This document shows positions 6,463 to 13,751 of a stretch of 14,328 bases of DNA, one piece after another. The stretch covers positions 1 to 14,328 of the forward strand of contig JABZYJ010000038.1 in NCBI GenBank assembly GCA_015265235.1. Reading direction: 5' to 3'. The position numbers and the translations under genes are program-made. The notes under the pieces are model-generated. The model searched no databases and was not told where the DNA came from. It was given only the letters and a program-made list of their open reading frames with translations. This DNA is from Selenomonas sp. (lineage in GTDB: Bacteria; Bacillota; Negativicutes; Selenomonadales; Selenomonadaceae). How positions within the stretch are numbered: the first letter of the stretch is position 1; every line of letters begins with the position of its first letter.

Positions 6463-6668
6463 AACGCCTGCTGCTCCTCCTCATCCGCTTTTATCGCGCG
6501 GCGATTTCGCCGCTCTTTCTGCCGCACTGCCGCTACTACCCGACCTGCTCGGCGTATGCCTTGGAGGCGGTCACGCGCTACGGCGCATGGCGCGGCGGAT
6601 GGATGGCGCTGCGCCGCATCCTGCGCTGTCACCCCTTTCATCGGGGCGGCTATGACCCCGTACCATAA
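6459..6668 (+). CDS. yidD: Membrane protein insertion efficiency factor YidD
   Basis: A 69-residue protein with all YidD hallmarks: an amphipathic, hydrophobic N terminus (MKRLLLLLIRFYRAAISPLF), the CRYYPTCSAYA block, GGWMALRRILRCHPF and the terminal GGYDPVP. YidD sits at the inner membrane face and assists YidC-dependent insertion. GGAGG at 6446-6450 gives a good binding site eight bases from ATG 6459, inside the end of rnpA. The ATGA overlap shows translational coupling to rnpA, and yidC follows after 75 bases. Confidence 0.96.
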   Translation: MKRLLLLLIRFYRAAISPLFLPHCRYYPTCSAYALEAVTRYGAWRGGWMALRRILRCHPFHRGGYDPVP

Positions 6669-6743
6669 CGAAACGATTCCGAACATCTGAAATACAGACG
6701 ACTTCAACTTTACCAAACGTCCCAATCGTAGGAGGAACTATCC

Positions 6744-7418
6744 TTGATCGAATTTTTCAGCAATCTGTTTGCGCCCATCATCCATATATTGCAGACGATC
6801 CTCGGCGCATTCTACTCCGTCACCAGTGCCGCCGGCCTTGAGAGCTACGGCTTTCCCATCATCCTGCTCACCATCCTCATCAAGCTCGTGACCTACCCGC
6901 TCACCGTGAAGCAGGTCAAATCTATGAAGGCGATGCAGGACATCCAGCCGAAGATGAAGAAAATCCAAGAAAAATACAAGCACGACCCGCAGATGCTCCA
7001 GCAGAAGACGGGCGAGCTCTTCCGTGAGGCGGGCGTCAACCCGCTCGCCGGCTGTCTGCCGCTCCTCGTGCAGATGCCGATCCTCATGGGCATGTACTAC
7101 GCGCTCTTTAACTTTACCTTCCCGAGCGCGGAGGCGGCGGCGTTCTTCTGGCTGCCGAGCATGAGCGAGCCGGATCCCTACTACATCCTCCCCGTCCTCT
7201 CAGCGGCGACGACCTTCCTCCAGCAGAAAATGACCTCCAGTGAGATGACGGGGCAGATGAAGATCATGATGACCGTCATGCCGCTCTTCATCGGCTGGAT
7301 CAGCCTCACCTTCCCGTCGGGACTCGTCCTCTACTGGGTCACGATGAACGTGGTTCAGATCGTCCAGCAGTGGTGGATGTACCGCGGTGAGGACAAGACG
7401 GCAAAGGGGGCGGCGTAA
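6744..7418 (+). CDS. yidC: Membrane protein insertase YidC (short Oxa1 type)
   Basis: A 224-residue insertase without the large periplasmic domain of proteobacterial YidC. Hydrophobic segments are at about 6-27, 35-53, 98-124, 145-160 and 174-210 (the last long enough for two). The cytoplasmic coiled region follows segment two (LTVKQVKSMKAMQDIQPKMK). YidC folds and inserts membrane proteins alone or with SecYEG. The conserved groove arginine (R366 in E. coli, R73 in SpoIIIJ) is a lysine here (K47 in LIKLVTYPL). The start is TTG 6744, supported by GGAGG at 6731-6735. No lipobox is seen. The stop overlaps the jag start by one base (TAATG). Confidence 0.95.
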   Translation: MIEFFSNLFAPIIHILQTILGAFYSVTSAAGLESYGFPIILLTILIKLVTYPLTVKQVKSMKAMQDIQPKMKKIQEKYKHDPQMLQQKTGELFREAGVNPLAGCLPLLVQMPILMGMYYALFNFTFPSAEAAAFFWLPSMSEPDPYYILPVLSAATTFLQQKMTSSEMTGQMKIMMTVMPLFIGWISLTFPSGLVLYWVTMNVVQIVQQWWMYRGEDKTAKGAA

Positions 7419-8446
7419 TGGCGGAGATCATCGAGACGACGGGCAAGACCGTCGAGGATGCCTTCGCAGCAGCACTGGAAAAACTCGGCTGCGGCCGCGA
7501 GGAGGTCACCTACGAGGTGATTCAGGAGCCGTCGGGTGGCTTCCTCGGGCTCTGGGGCAAACGCGAGGCGCGCATCCGCGTCACGACGCGTCCCATCATC
7601 CGCCCGCATCATCGGGAGATCCCAATCCCGCCGCCGCCGACCATCACCGCTGCACCGCGCGAGGAGAGTGTACCTGCGCGCAGCGAGGACGACGGCTTCG
7701 ACCCGCGCGCCAAGCGCTACCACACCGATCTGCGCTCCTCCGCACGACGTACTGCGGCAGGCGACAGGTCGCGCACGGAGACCGAGCGGCGCGATGCCGC
7801 CCCGCGGCGGGAGCGTCCTGCACGGGACGACGCGCCGCGCGGCTATGCCAATGCGCGTCCGCGCTACGAGGGCACGCGCGAGCGTGAGGGCGGCTATCCG
7901 CCGCGCCCGCGCCGCGAGCGCAGTGACGTACCGCTCCTCCCGCTCACCGATGAGATGGCGGCGGCAGCAGAGGGCTTCCTCGGCAAGATCTTTGCCGCGA
8001 TGGGGCTCTCCGTCACGCTGAACCGCACGGATACACCCACGGGCACGATCTTCAACATGCACGGGGAGAACCTTGGCATCCTCATCGGCAAGCACGGTGC
8101 GACGCTCGACGCGCTCCAGTACCTCACGAACCTCGTCGTGAACAAAATCCCGGAGACGGGCTTTGCGCGCATCATCCTCGACGTGGAGGACTACCGCGCC
8201 CGCCGCGAGGAGACCCTCATCCGCCTCGCGGGACATCTCGCGGACAAGGCGTGCCGCATCGGCGAGGAGATCCACCTCGAGCCGATGAGCCGCCACGAGC
8301 GCAAGATCATCCACATGGCACTGCAGGACAATCGCCGTGTCACGACCTACAGCGCGGGCGACAACCCGCGCCGCTACGTCGTCATCGTCCCGAAGCGCCG
8401 CCGCTACGGCCGCAGCGAGGACGGCTATGAGGCGTACGAACAGTGA
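7418..8446 (+). CDS. jag: Jag/KhpB RNA-binding protein (Jag_N, KH, R3H domains)
   Basis: A 342-residue protein. Residues 1-55 are the Jag_N domain (ETTGKTVEDAFAAALEKLG, GGFLGLWGKREA). Residues about 60-175 form a long Arg- and Pro-rich linker of low complexity. A KH domain spans about 185-265 with the GxxG loop GKHG (224-227), and the R3H domain follows with R295-x3-H299 in SRHERKIIH. KhpB-type proteins bind many RNAs, often with KhpA, and affect cell wall growth and division in Gram-positives. The linker is longer than in B. subtilis Jag (about 208 residues in total). The start ATG overlaps the yidC stop, so the two are coupled. Confidence 0.94.
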   Translation: MAEIIETTGKTVEDAFAAALEKLGCGREEVTYEVIQEPSGGFLGLWGKREARIRVTTRPIIRPHHREIPIPPPPTITAAPREESVPARSEDDGFDPRAKRYHTDLRSSARRTAAGDRSRTETERRDAAPRRERPARDDAPRGYANARPRYEGTREREGGYPPRPRRERSDVPLLPLTDEMAAAAEGFLGKIFAAMGLSVTLNRTDTPTGTIFNMHGENLGILIGKHGATLDALQYLTNLVVNKIPETGFARIILDVEDYRARREETLIRLAGHLADKACRIGEEIHLEPMSRHERKIIHMALQDNRRVTTYSAGDNPRRYVVIVPKRRRYGRSEDGYEAYEQ

Positions 8447-8501
8447 TTGCGTGGAGTATGCCGTCGTAATGTTTTGATGCAGATACTTATAGGGTTGTTA
8501 T

Positions 8502-8534
8502 ACGAAGGGAACCTTCGTGCAGCAGCCTTTTTTT
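8502..8534 (+). terminator. Hairpin with distal T-run between jag and mnmE (weak terminator candidate)
   Basis: ACGAAGG (8502-8508) and CCTTCGT (8512-8518) form a 7-base stem with a GAA loop. Seven T residues follow at 8528-8534, nine bases after the stem, which is too far for a classic terminator. It may be a weak terminator or an RNA-processing site. A poor promoter-like pair, TTGATG (8474-8479) and TTATAC (8498-8503) 18 bases apart, overlaps it and is not convincing. Confidence 0.35.
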
Positions 8535-8572
8535 GCACAGTGCATCAAATAATGATAGAAAGGACGCGCGCC

Positions 8573-9952
8573 ATGACCGAGGACACCATCAGCCAGATCG
8601 CGACCCCGCACGGCGCGGGCGGCATCGGCATCATCCGCGTGAGCGGAGGGAATGCGCTCGGCGTTGCGCGCCGCGTCTTTCGGCCTGCGGCGGGCGGCAC
8701 GCTCGGGGACATCGTGCCCTATACGGCGCGCTATGGACACATCGTCGCGGCAGACGGCACAGTGATCGACGAGTGCATCCTCCTCTATATGCGCGCGCCG
8801 CACTCCTATACGGGCGAGGACACGGCAGAGCTGCAGTGTCACGGCGGCACGGTCGTCCTGCGCGAGGTACTCCTCAGGACATGGGAGGCGGGCGCACGTC
8901 CCGCAGAGGCGGGCGAATTCACGAAGCGCGCCTTTCTCCATGGGCGGCTTGACCTCGCGCGCGCCGAGGGCGTCATGGAGCTGATCGCGGCAAAGAGCAC
9001 ACGCGCCGCGCATGCCGCACGGGAGCGGCTCGCAGGTGCATTCTCCCATGCAGTGACGGACATCCGCACGCAGATCCTCGGTGCCGTCGCACACATCGAG
9101 GCGGGGATCGACTTCCCCGAGGACGATATCCCCGCTGCCTCCGCCGAACGCCTTGCCGCGGAGATCGACGCGGCGTCTGCCGCCGTCCGCCGCCTGCCCG
9201 CGGGTGCGGATACGGGGCGCATCCTGCGTGAGGGGGTCAAGACCGTCATCGTCGGCCGCCCGAACGTCGGCAAATCGAGCCTCCTCAACGCTCTCCTCGG
9301 CATGGAGCGCGCCATTGTCACCGACGTGCCGGGCACGACACGTGACATCATCGAGGAGGAGATCAGCGTCGCGGGCATCCCCCTGCGGCTTCTCGATACA
9401 GCGGGACTGCGCGCGGCAGAGGACGCCGTCGAGCAGATCGGCGTTGCACGCACCGAGCAGCATCTCACGGATGCAGAGCTCATCCTCGCCGTCTTTGACG
9501 CGTCAGAGCCACTGACCGCAGAGGATCACGCGCTCCTTACGCGCCTTTCATCGGCATCGGCAGACATTATCATCCTCTGCAGCAAGGAGGATCGCCCCTC
9601 CGTGCTGAGTGCGGCGGACTTTTCCGCCGTCGCTGCGCCCGTCCTTCGCATTTCGGCGCAGGAGGGCACGGGGCTCGATGCCCTGCGGGAGGAGATCGCC
9701 GCGCACATCGTTCGCCGGGAGGGCGACCTCAGTGATGGGGCACTCCCGAACAAAGAGCGCGAGATCGAGGCACTGCGCCGTGCGGAGACGCATCTCACGG
9801 CGGCAGCGGAGACCCTCGCCGCAGACCTTGGGACGGACTTCGTCTCCATCGACCTGCGCGCCGCCTATGACGCGCTCGGCGAGATCCTCGGCGAGACCGT
9901 CGATACCGACCTGATCGACCGCATCTTCAGCGAGTTTTGTATTGGAAAATAG
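8573..9952 (+). CDS. mnmE: tRNA-modifying GTPase MnmE
   Basis: A 459-residue GTPase. With MnmG it installs the carboxymethylaminomethyl (or related) group on U34 of certain tRNAs, using methylene-tetrahydrofolate. The N-terminal folate-binding domain starts MTEDTISQIATPHGAGGIGI; the helical domain follows, with the G domain inserted: G1 GRPNVGKS (228-235), G2 GTTRD (254-258), G3 DTAG (275-278), G4 SKED (337-340). The invariant C-terminal CxGK box is CIGK (456-459). G4 departs from the usual NKxD. ATG 8573 is preferred because AAAGGA lies nine bases upstream; the open frame extends to 8447 but that extension does not look like the family. It is 126 bases after jag. Confidence 0.96.
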   Translation: MTEDTISQIATPHGAGGIGIIRVSGGNALGVARRVFRPAAGGTLGDIVPYTARYGHIVAADGTVIDECILLYMRAPHSYTGEDTAELQCHGGTVVLREVLLRTWEAGARPAEAGEFTKRAFLHGRLDLARAEGVMELIAAKSTRAAHAARERLAGAFSHAVTDIRTQILGAVAHIEAGIDFPEDDIPAASAERLAAEIDAASAAVRRLPAGADTGRILREGVKTVIVGRPNVGKSSLLNALLGMERAIVTDVPGTTRDIIEEEISVAGIPLRLLDTAGLRAAEDAVEQIGVARTEQHLTDAELILAVFDASEPLTAEDHALLTRLSSASADIIILCSKEDRPSVLSAADFSAVAAPVLRISAQEGTGLDALREEIAAHIVRREGDLSDGALPNKEREIEALRRAETHLTAAAETLAADLGTDFVSIDLRAAYDALGEILGETVDTDLIDRIFSEFCIGK

Positions 9953-9990
9953 AGCCCATGCAGAGGTGGAACGGGATGGAGTGATTCTCT

Positions 9991-10095
9991 ATGAAGCGAT
10001 ACGATGAATTTGTGCGCCACCTGTCCATCCTGCGGCAGGCACGGGAGCAGGGACTGCGGGAGCAGAATGGGGATCCGATTTCTCATGAGGGATAA
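9991..10095 (+). CDS. 34-residue small ORF between mnmE and mnmG
   Basis: ATG 9991 to TAA 10095 encodes 34 residues, starting MKRYDEFVRHLSILRQ and ending NGDPISHEG; the middle is charged and probably helical. GGAGTGA lies nine bases upstream of the ATG. The stop TAA is one base before the preferred GTG start of mnmG, and the GAGGGA that would serve mnmG is inside its last codons, an arrangement typical of translational coupling. I do not recognise the product. The first half faintly recalls the N terminus of HEPN-type nucleotidyltransferase substrate-binding proteins, so it could also be a relic of one. It may be a real small protein, a leader peptide for mnmG, or chance. Confidence 0.45.
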   Translation: MKRYDEFVRHLSILRQAREQGLREQNGDPISHEG

Positions 10096-10096
10096 C

Positions 10097-11977
10097 GTGA
10101 GCACAGAACAGGACTACGACATCATCGTCATCGGCGCAGGCCATGCGGGCGTCGAGGCGGCACTTGCCGCGGCACGTATGGGACAACGTACACTCATCGT
10201 CACACTTTCGCTGGACAACATCGCCATGATGCCGTGCAATCCATCCGTCGGTGGCCCCGGCAAGAGCCACCTCGTTCGCGAGATCGACGCGCTCGGCGGC
10301 GAGATGGGCATCGCGGCAGATCGGGCGAGCATCCAGCGGCGCCTGCTCAACACGGGCAAGGGCCCCGCCGTCCACGCCCTGCGCATGCAGGCGGACAAGT
10401 TCCTCTATCAGCGCATCATGAAGGAGACCCTCGAAAACACCGCACATCTCGACGTGCGTCAGCTCCTCGTGACGGAGCTGCGGACGGAGGAGACGGCGGA
10501 GGGGCGGCGCGTCACGGGCATCCGCTGCGAGACGGGGGAGCAGCTCACCGCGCGCGCCGTCATCCTCGCGACGGGGACGTATCTGCGCGGGCGCATCATC
10601 CTCGGCGAGACGATCTATGACGGCGGCCCGAACGGCCAGCGTCCTGCCATGGCATTCTCGGACTCCCTGCGCGCGGCGGGGATTCGCCTCATGCGGTTCA
10701 AGACAGGCACGCCCGCGCGCGTTGACCGTCGCACACTCGACCTCGCGGAGACAGCTCTGCAGGCGGGCGACCCTGATGCGCCTGCCTTCTCCTTCCTGAC
10801 GGATGCGATGCCCGACGCGCAGACCCCCTGCTACCTCACCTACACGAACGAGGCAACCCATGCCGTCATCCGTGCGAACCTCCACCGCGCTCCGATGGCA
10901 AACGGCGTCATCGAGGGCATCGGCCCGCGCTACTGCCCCTCGATCGAGACGAAGATCGCGCGTTTCCCCGACAAGGAGCGGCATCAGCTCTTTCTCGAAC
11001 CGGAGGGACTGTATACCAATGAAATATATGTGCAGGGTATGTCTACCAGCCTGCCAACGGATGTGCAGGAGGAGTTTCTCCGCACCATCCCGGGACTGCA
11101 GCATGCACGCATGATGCGCCCCGGCTATGCCATCGAGTACGACTGCCTCGACCCGCTGCAGCTGGAGGCAAGCCTTGCCGTCAAAGAGATCGCAGGACTA
11201 TACTCTGCGGGGCAGGCGAACGGGACAAGCGGCTACGAGGAGGCAGCGGCACAGGGGCTCATTGCGGGCATCAACGCCGCGCGTGCCTGCATGGGCGAGG
11301 AGCCGCTCATCCTGCGGCGCAGCGACGGCTACATCGGCGTCCTCATCGACGATCTCGTGACGAAGGGGACAGAGGAGCCGTATCGCATGATGACGAGCCG
11401 CGCCGAGTACCGCCTTGTCCTGCGGCAGGACAACGCCGACTTGCGGCTGACGCCCATCGGACGCCGCATCGGACTCGTCTCGGATGCGCGCTGGGCGCGC
11501 TTTACGGCAAAGCGCGACGCCATCGAGATGGCTCTCGCGCAGTTGCGGGAGACGCGCCTCAGCCCGAGCACTGCGACGGAGGAGCGACTGGCGGCGGCGG
11601 GCATCCCCCCGCTGCGGACGCCCATGACCCTCTTTGCCCTGCTCGCACGCGAGGGCGACTACCGCGCACTCGCCGCCGTCTTTGACCTCCCACCGCTCGC
11701 AGACGACGTGCGCGAGGAAGTCGAGATCATGGCGCGCTACGACGGCTACATACGGAAACAGGAGGAGCAGATCGCGCGCATGGAGCGGCTCGAGGCACGC
11801 CGCATCCCCGCCGATACAGACTACGCAGCGATCGGCAGCCTGCGCCTCGAGGCGGCGGAGAAACTCGCCGCCGTGCGCCCGCGCTCCATCGGACAGGCCT
11901 CGCGCATCAGCGGCGTCTCCCCGGCCGACATCTCCGTCCTCCTCGTCTGGCTCGAGAAAGAGAGGCGGATGAACTGA
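10097..11977 (+). CDS. mnmG: tRNA uridine-5-carboxymethylaminomethyl synthesis enzyme MnmG
   Basis: A 626-residue FAD enzyme, partner of MnmE in wobble uridine modification. The FAD-binding motif is VIGAGHAG (11-18). The two signature blocks are GPRYCPSIETK (277-287) and SAGQANGTSGYEEAAAQG. The cysteines matching E. coli C47 and C277 are C47 (in MPCNPSVGG) and C280. The C-terminal helical domain ends RPRSIGQASRISGVSPADIS, as expected for MnmE and tRNA contact. The start GTG 10097 is chosen because it gives the normal short N terminus and puts C47 at the E. coli position; GAGGGA lies just upstream. In-frame ATG 10085 is the alternative. Confidence 0.96.
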   Translation: MSTEQDYDIIVIGAGHAGVEAALAAARMGQRTLIVTLSLDNIAMMPCNPSVGGPGKSHLVREIDALGGEMGIAADRASIQRRLLNTGKGPAVHALRMQADKFLYQRIMKETLENTAHLDVRQLLVTELRTEETAEGRRVTGIRCETGEQLTARAVILATGTYLRGRIILGETIYDGGPNGQRPAMAFSDSLRAAGIRLMRFKTGTPARVDRRTLDLAETALQAGDPDAPAFSFLTDAMPDAQTPCYLTYTNEATHAVIRANLHRAPMANGVIEGIGPRYCPSIETKIARFPDKERHQLFLEPEGLYTNEIYVQGMSTSLPTDVQEEFLRTIPGLQHARMMRPGYAIEYDCLDPLQLEASLAVKEIAGLYSAGQANGTSGYEEAAAQGLIAGINAARACMGEEPLILRRSDGYIGVLIDDLVTKGTEEPYRMMTSRAEYRLVLRQDNADLRLTPIGRRIGLVSDARWARFTAKRDAIEMALAQLRETRLSPSTATEERLAAAGIPPLRTPMTLFALLAREGDYRALAAVFDLPPLADDVREEVEIMARYDGYIRKQEEQIARMERLEARRIPADTDYAAIGSLRLEAAEKLAAVRPRSIGQASRISGVSPADISVLLVWLEKERRMN

Positions 11978-12014
11978 TAAAAGGAACTTTGTTTACGTTT
12001 GTCCTCCATATCTC

Positions 12015-12042
12015 TAAAGTCTCCGCCTCTTTCTCCCGATAG
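12015..12042 (+). promoter_or_regulatory. Sigma-28-like promoter of first paralogue
   Basis: TAAAGTCT (12015-12022) and CCCGATAG (12035-12042) match the flagellar sigma consensus (TAAAGTTT, GCCGATAA) at 13 of 16 positions, but with a 12-base spacer instead of 11. The leader to the ATG would be about 30 bases. No housekeeping promoter was recognised here. Prediction only. Confidence 0.5.
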
Positions 12043-12079
12043 TATAGATAAGAGAGACAAAGCGAAGGGAGGAATCATC

Positions 12080-12490
12080 ATGGAGGCAGCCAAACTCTTT
12101 GGTAGTCGCGCCATTAGCGCAGGCACAGCGGAGCGGACGACGGTCGTGCGGGAAAGCGCGGATGGGGCGTTTGCACGGATGCTGCAGAACATGCGCGAGG
12201 CAAAGCCCGTCAACAGCTATGGACGTGAGGATCTGGAGGGCGACACCGTTGTGACGCGCGTGCTCGCGGATGGCTCAGTCATCACACAGATCTATAAGGG
12301 AACGACGCTGATCTCCGAGACCATGACGCCTGGCGCGAACCCCGAGGCGGGCAAGTCACTCATCTCTGAGCGTGTCGAGCAGCTGAAGCTTGACGAAGAT
12401 GCGGCGCAGAATCCCCTGCTTGCCTCGCACGCAGCGCAGGGCGCGCTAGGAATCGCGGCAGTCATTGGTACTGCAGTATCATCCGATTAA
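12080..12490 (+). CDS. Uncharacterised small protein, tandem paralogue A
   Basis: A 136-residue protein that I do not recognise. ATG 12080 is set by GGAGG at 12068-12072, seven bases upstream. It has no signal peptide or clear membrane segment. A helix-like segment FARMLQNMRE (31-40) is followed by a hydrophilic stretch and then a compact, probably beta-rich block DTVVTRVLADGSVITQIYKG (55-74) with LISETMTPG (78-86). The C terminus (about 112-133) is Ala/Gly-rich and mildly hydrophobic. The same core recurs in the neighbouring gene at 12711: 30 of 55 aligned positions are identical by my count. The gene starts 102 bases after mnmG, with its own sigma-28-like promoter, so it is probably not part of the mnmG transcript. 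A motility-linked role is inferred only from that promoter. Confidence 0.85.
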   Translation: MEAAKLFGSRAISAGTAERTTVVRESADGAFARMLQNMREAKPVNSYGREDLEGDTVVTRVLADGSVITQIYKGTTLISETMTPGANPEAGKSLISERVEQLKLDEDAAQNPLLASHAAQGALGIAAVIGTAVSSD

Positions 12491-12495
12491 CCCGT

Positions 12496-12535
12496 ACAGT
12501 CGACCTCCTGTCCACATAGGATAGGAGGTCGCTGT
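12496..12535 (+). terminator. Hairpin after paralogue A (probable terminator)
   Basis: CGACCTCCTGTCC (12501-12513) pairs with GGATAGGAGGTCG (12519-12531) over 13 positions with one G-U and a 5-base loop; ACAG and CTGT extend it outside a one-base bulge. It begins five bases after the stop codon. The downstream side is pyrimidine-rich, but its T-run comes only near 12556, so efficiency as an intrinsic terminator is uncertain. Confidence 0.6.
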
Positions 12536-12635
12536 GTCTCTCCCTCCCCCGCTTCTTTTTTCCGTCTGTGAAATACACATTTTGTTACATGACGGTGGCA
12601 ATTCCTTAGAATTTAACTAAAGTTTCTGAATTTAT

Positions 12636-12662
12636 TTAAGTTAGTCGATCACATCTCGATAA
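12636..12662 (+). promoter_or_regulatory. Sigma-28-like promoter of second paralogue
   Basis: TTAAGTTA (12636-12643), exactly 11 bases, then CTCGATAA (12655-12662) match the flagellar sigma consensus at 12 of 16 positions with the correct spacing. The surrounding 12605-12670 is strikingly AT-rich. The leader to ATG 12711 would be about 40 bases. Prediction only. Confidence 0.5.
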
Positions 12663-12710
12663 AACAAATAGGACAGTGATATTCGCAGGAAGCGCAAAGG
12701 AGGGATTACA

Positions 12711-13115
12711 ATGAAGTTTGAAAAAATCTATGGTGGGCGCGGCGTTGCTGCACCGACCCCCGTGCGCAGCATCGCGCACGCGAAGGATGATACTGAGAGC
12801 ACTTTTGCGCAGATCCTGCAGGAGATGCGCGATGAGAAGGCAGCCGATCTTCAGGATCGCGACAGCAGCGAACCGGATACCATCATCACGCGCGTGCTCG
12901 CGGATGGGTCCATCGTTACGCGCGCCTACAAGGGGGCGCGTCTCATCTCCGAGACGACGACACACGGCAATCGTCTCACCCCGAGCAAGGCGCTCGCAGC
13001 GGAGCTGACATCCTACCTGCCCAGCCCGCCGCCCGTACCCGCGCAGTCCATGCTGGCGTCGCTCGCGATGCAGAGCATGATGGGACGGCCGGGATTCGCC
13101 GGCAACACACTGTAG
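12711..13115 (+). CDS. Uncharacterised small protein, tandem paralogue B
   Basis: A 134-residue protein, unrecognised but clearly related to the gene at 12080. AAAGGAGGG at 12696-12704 gives a strong binding site before ATG 12711. The shared pattern is FAQILQEMRDEK (32-43), then DTIITRVLADGSIVTRAYKG (56-75) and LISETTTHG (79-87). The C terminus differs: a Pro-rich stretch YLPSPPPVPAQS (102-113), then a Met-rich short helix MLASLAMQSMMG resembling LLASHAAQGALG of paralogue A. No signal peptide is seen. The conserved middle with variable ends suggests one folded core with divergent partners. It is separated from paralogue A by 220 bases that hold a hairpin and an independent promoter candidate. 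Confidence 0.85.
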   Translation: MKFEKIYGGRGVAAPTPVRSIAHAKDDTESTFAQILQEMRDEKAADLQDRDSSEPDTIITRVLADGSIVTRAYKGARLISETTTHGNRLTPSKALAAELTSYLPSPPPVPAQSMLASLAMQSMMGRPGFAGNTL

Positions 13116-13217
13116 ATCGTATCGGCTGACGGCTCATTACGATAGACATCTGCTGCTCTTCTAGCCATGAAGTGACCGAATAGGTTCCTTCATCACTGAT
13201 TCCTACGGGGGTATCCC
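13116..13217. other. Non-coding stretch after paralogue B
   Basis: These 102 bases lie between the stop of paralogue B and the long hairpin. I see no gene, promoter or strong repeat in them; the minus-strand open frame crossing this stretch is not convincing. Confidence 0.5.
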
Positions 13218-13265
13218 CACAAAACGACCTCTCACCCAGTGGAATGTGTGAGAGGTCGTTTTGTG
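13218..13265. terminator. 18-base perfect hairpin, bidirectional terminator
   Basis: CACAAAACGACCTCTCAC (13218-13235) is perfectly complementary to GTGAGAGGTCGTTTTGTG (13248-13265), with a 12-base loop. A-rich left and T-rich right flanks suit termination in both directions. It probably ends the paralogue B transcript and any minus-strand transcript from the WG-repeat remnant. Confidence 0.8.
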
Positions 13266-13335
13266 TATGGAGGAGCACGGATAGTCAGATCAGCGCAAGA
13301 TATCTGCATCTCTGACGTGCCTTTTATCCACTGTA

Positions 13336-13599
13336 TTACATTGACGATCCCATCATCCACAACACGTCGTATAGCAGTACCGCACTATACTGTGGGGAGA
13401 CGACAATGCTGCCGCTCCGATCAATGAATCCCCACTTGCCGTCCTTTATGATCGGGGCAATTCCGGCGGAGAAATGCCACGGGAACTCCAGCCCTGCAGG
13501 GAGATGAAAGGCAATCTGTCCGGCCTTGTCAACTGCATGGGGCAGGGCTTTTCCTCGTTTTCCTGTGATCTCCCGCAGGTCTTTATACGCTGTTTTCCA
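13336..13599 (-). pseudogene. WG-repeat protein remnant
   Basis: On the minus strand, 87 sense codons end at a TAA (13338-13336). They read into a clear WG (beta) repeat: VDKAGQIAFHLP, FSAGIAPIIKDGKWGFID and RSGSIVVSPQYSAV. The frame is closed upstream by TGA at 13602-13600 and has no ATG, GTG or TTG start before the repeat, nor a binding site. WG-repeat proteins normally carry many such units, so this is a fragment cut at both ends. Its upstream side abuts the terminator at 13634-13667. The repeat identity is recognised from the pattern; decay is inferred from the missing start and single unit. Confidence 0.7.
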
Positions 13600-13633
13600 T
13601 CATCATTGTGAACGGCGGCGGTTGGATTCATCA

Positions 13634-13667
13634 AAAAAGCACGGCAGATGGCAAGGCCGTGCTTTTT
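13634..13667. terminator. Intrinsic terminator, copy 1 of a repeated stem
   Basis: AAAAAGCACGGC (13634-13645) pairs perfectly with GCCGTGCTTTTT (13656-13667) over 12 bases around a 10-base loop. It can act on both strands. The same arms occur at 14205-14239, so the membrane-protein gene lies between two almost identical terminators. Confidence 0.85.
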
Positions 13668-13751
13668 CGTTAGACGAATCTAATCCGTCGATGCTATCAT
13701 GACGGTCAAAGCGATTCGGTCACAGGCATTCCCTAGGAGGTATGGCGAAAG

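Noticed and set aside
7355..8314. 319-codon open frame on the minus strand opposite jag
   Set aside because: Shadow of jag; repetitive Arg/Ala/Leu composition caused by the GC-rich linker on the other strand.
8447..8572. N-terminal extension of mnmE by 42 codons
   Set aside because: The extension has no resemblance to MnmE; AAAGGA supports ATG 8573.
8498..9463. 321-codon open frame on the minus strand opposite mnmE
   Set aside because: Antisense to the folate and G domains of MnmE, no family resemblance.
9989..11104. 371-codon open frame on the minus strand opposite mnmG
   Set aside because: Antisense to unmistakable MnmG sequence, low-complexity composition, no binding site or recognisable domain.
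12618..12644. TAAAGTTT, an exact sigma-28 -35 match, as the promoter of paralogue B
   Set aside because: At the required 11-base spacing the downstream sequence is TAAGTTAG, not GCCGATAA; the pair at 12636-12662 fits better.
12976..13278. 100-codon minus-strand frame across the end of paralogue B and the long hairpin
   Set aside because: It crosses a perfect terminator stem and overlaps paralogue B antisense; no binding site or family pattern.
13446..13634. 62-codon minus-strand frame starting MMNPTAAVHN
   Set aside because: It is out of frame with the WG-repeat coding sequence, which explains this stretch better.
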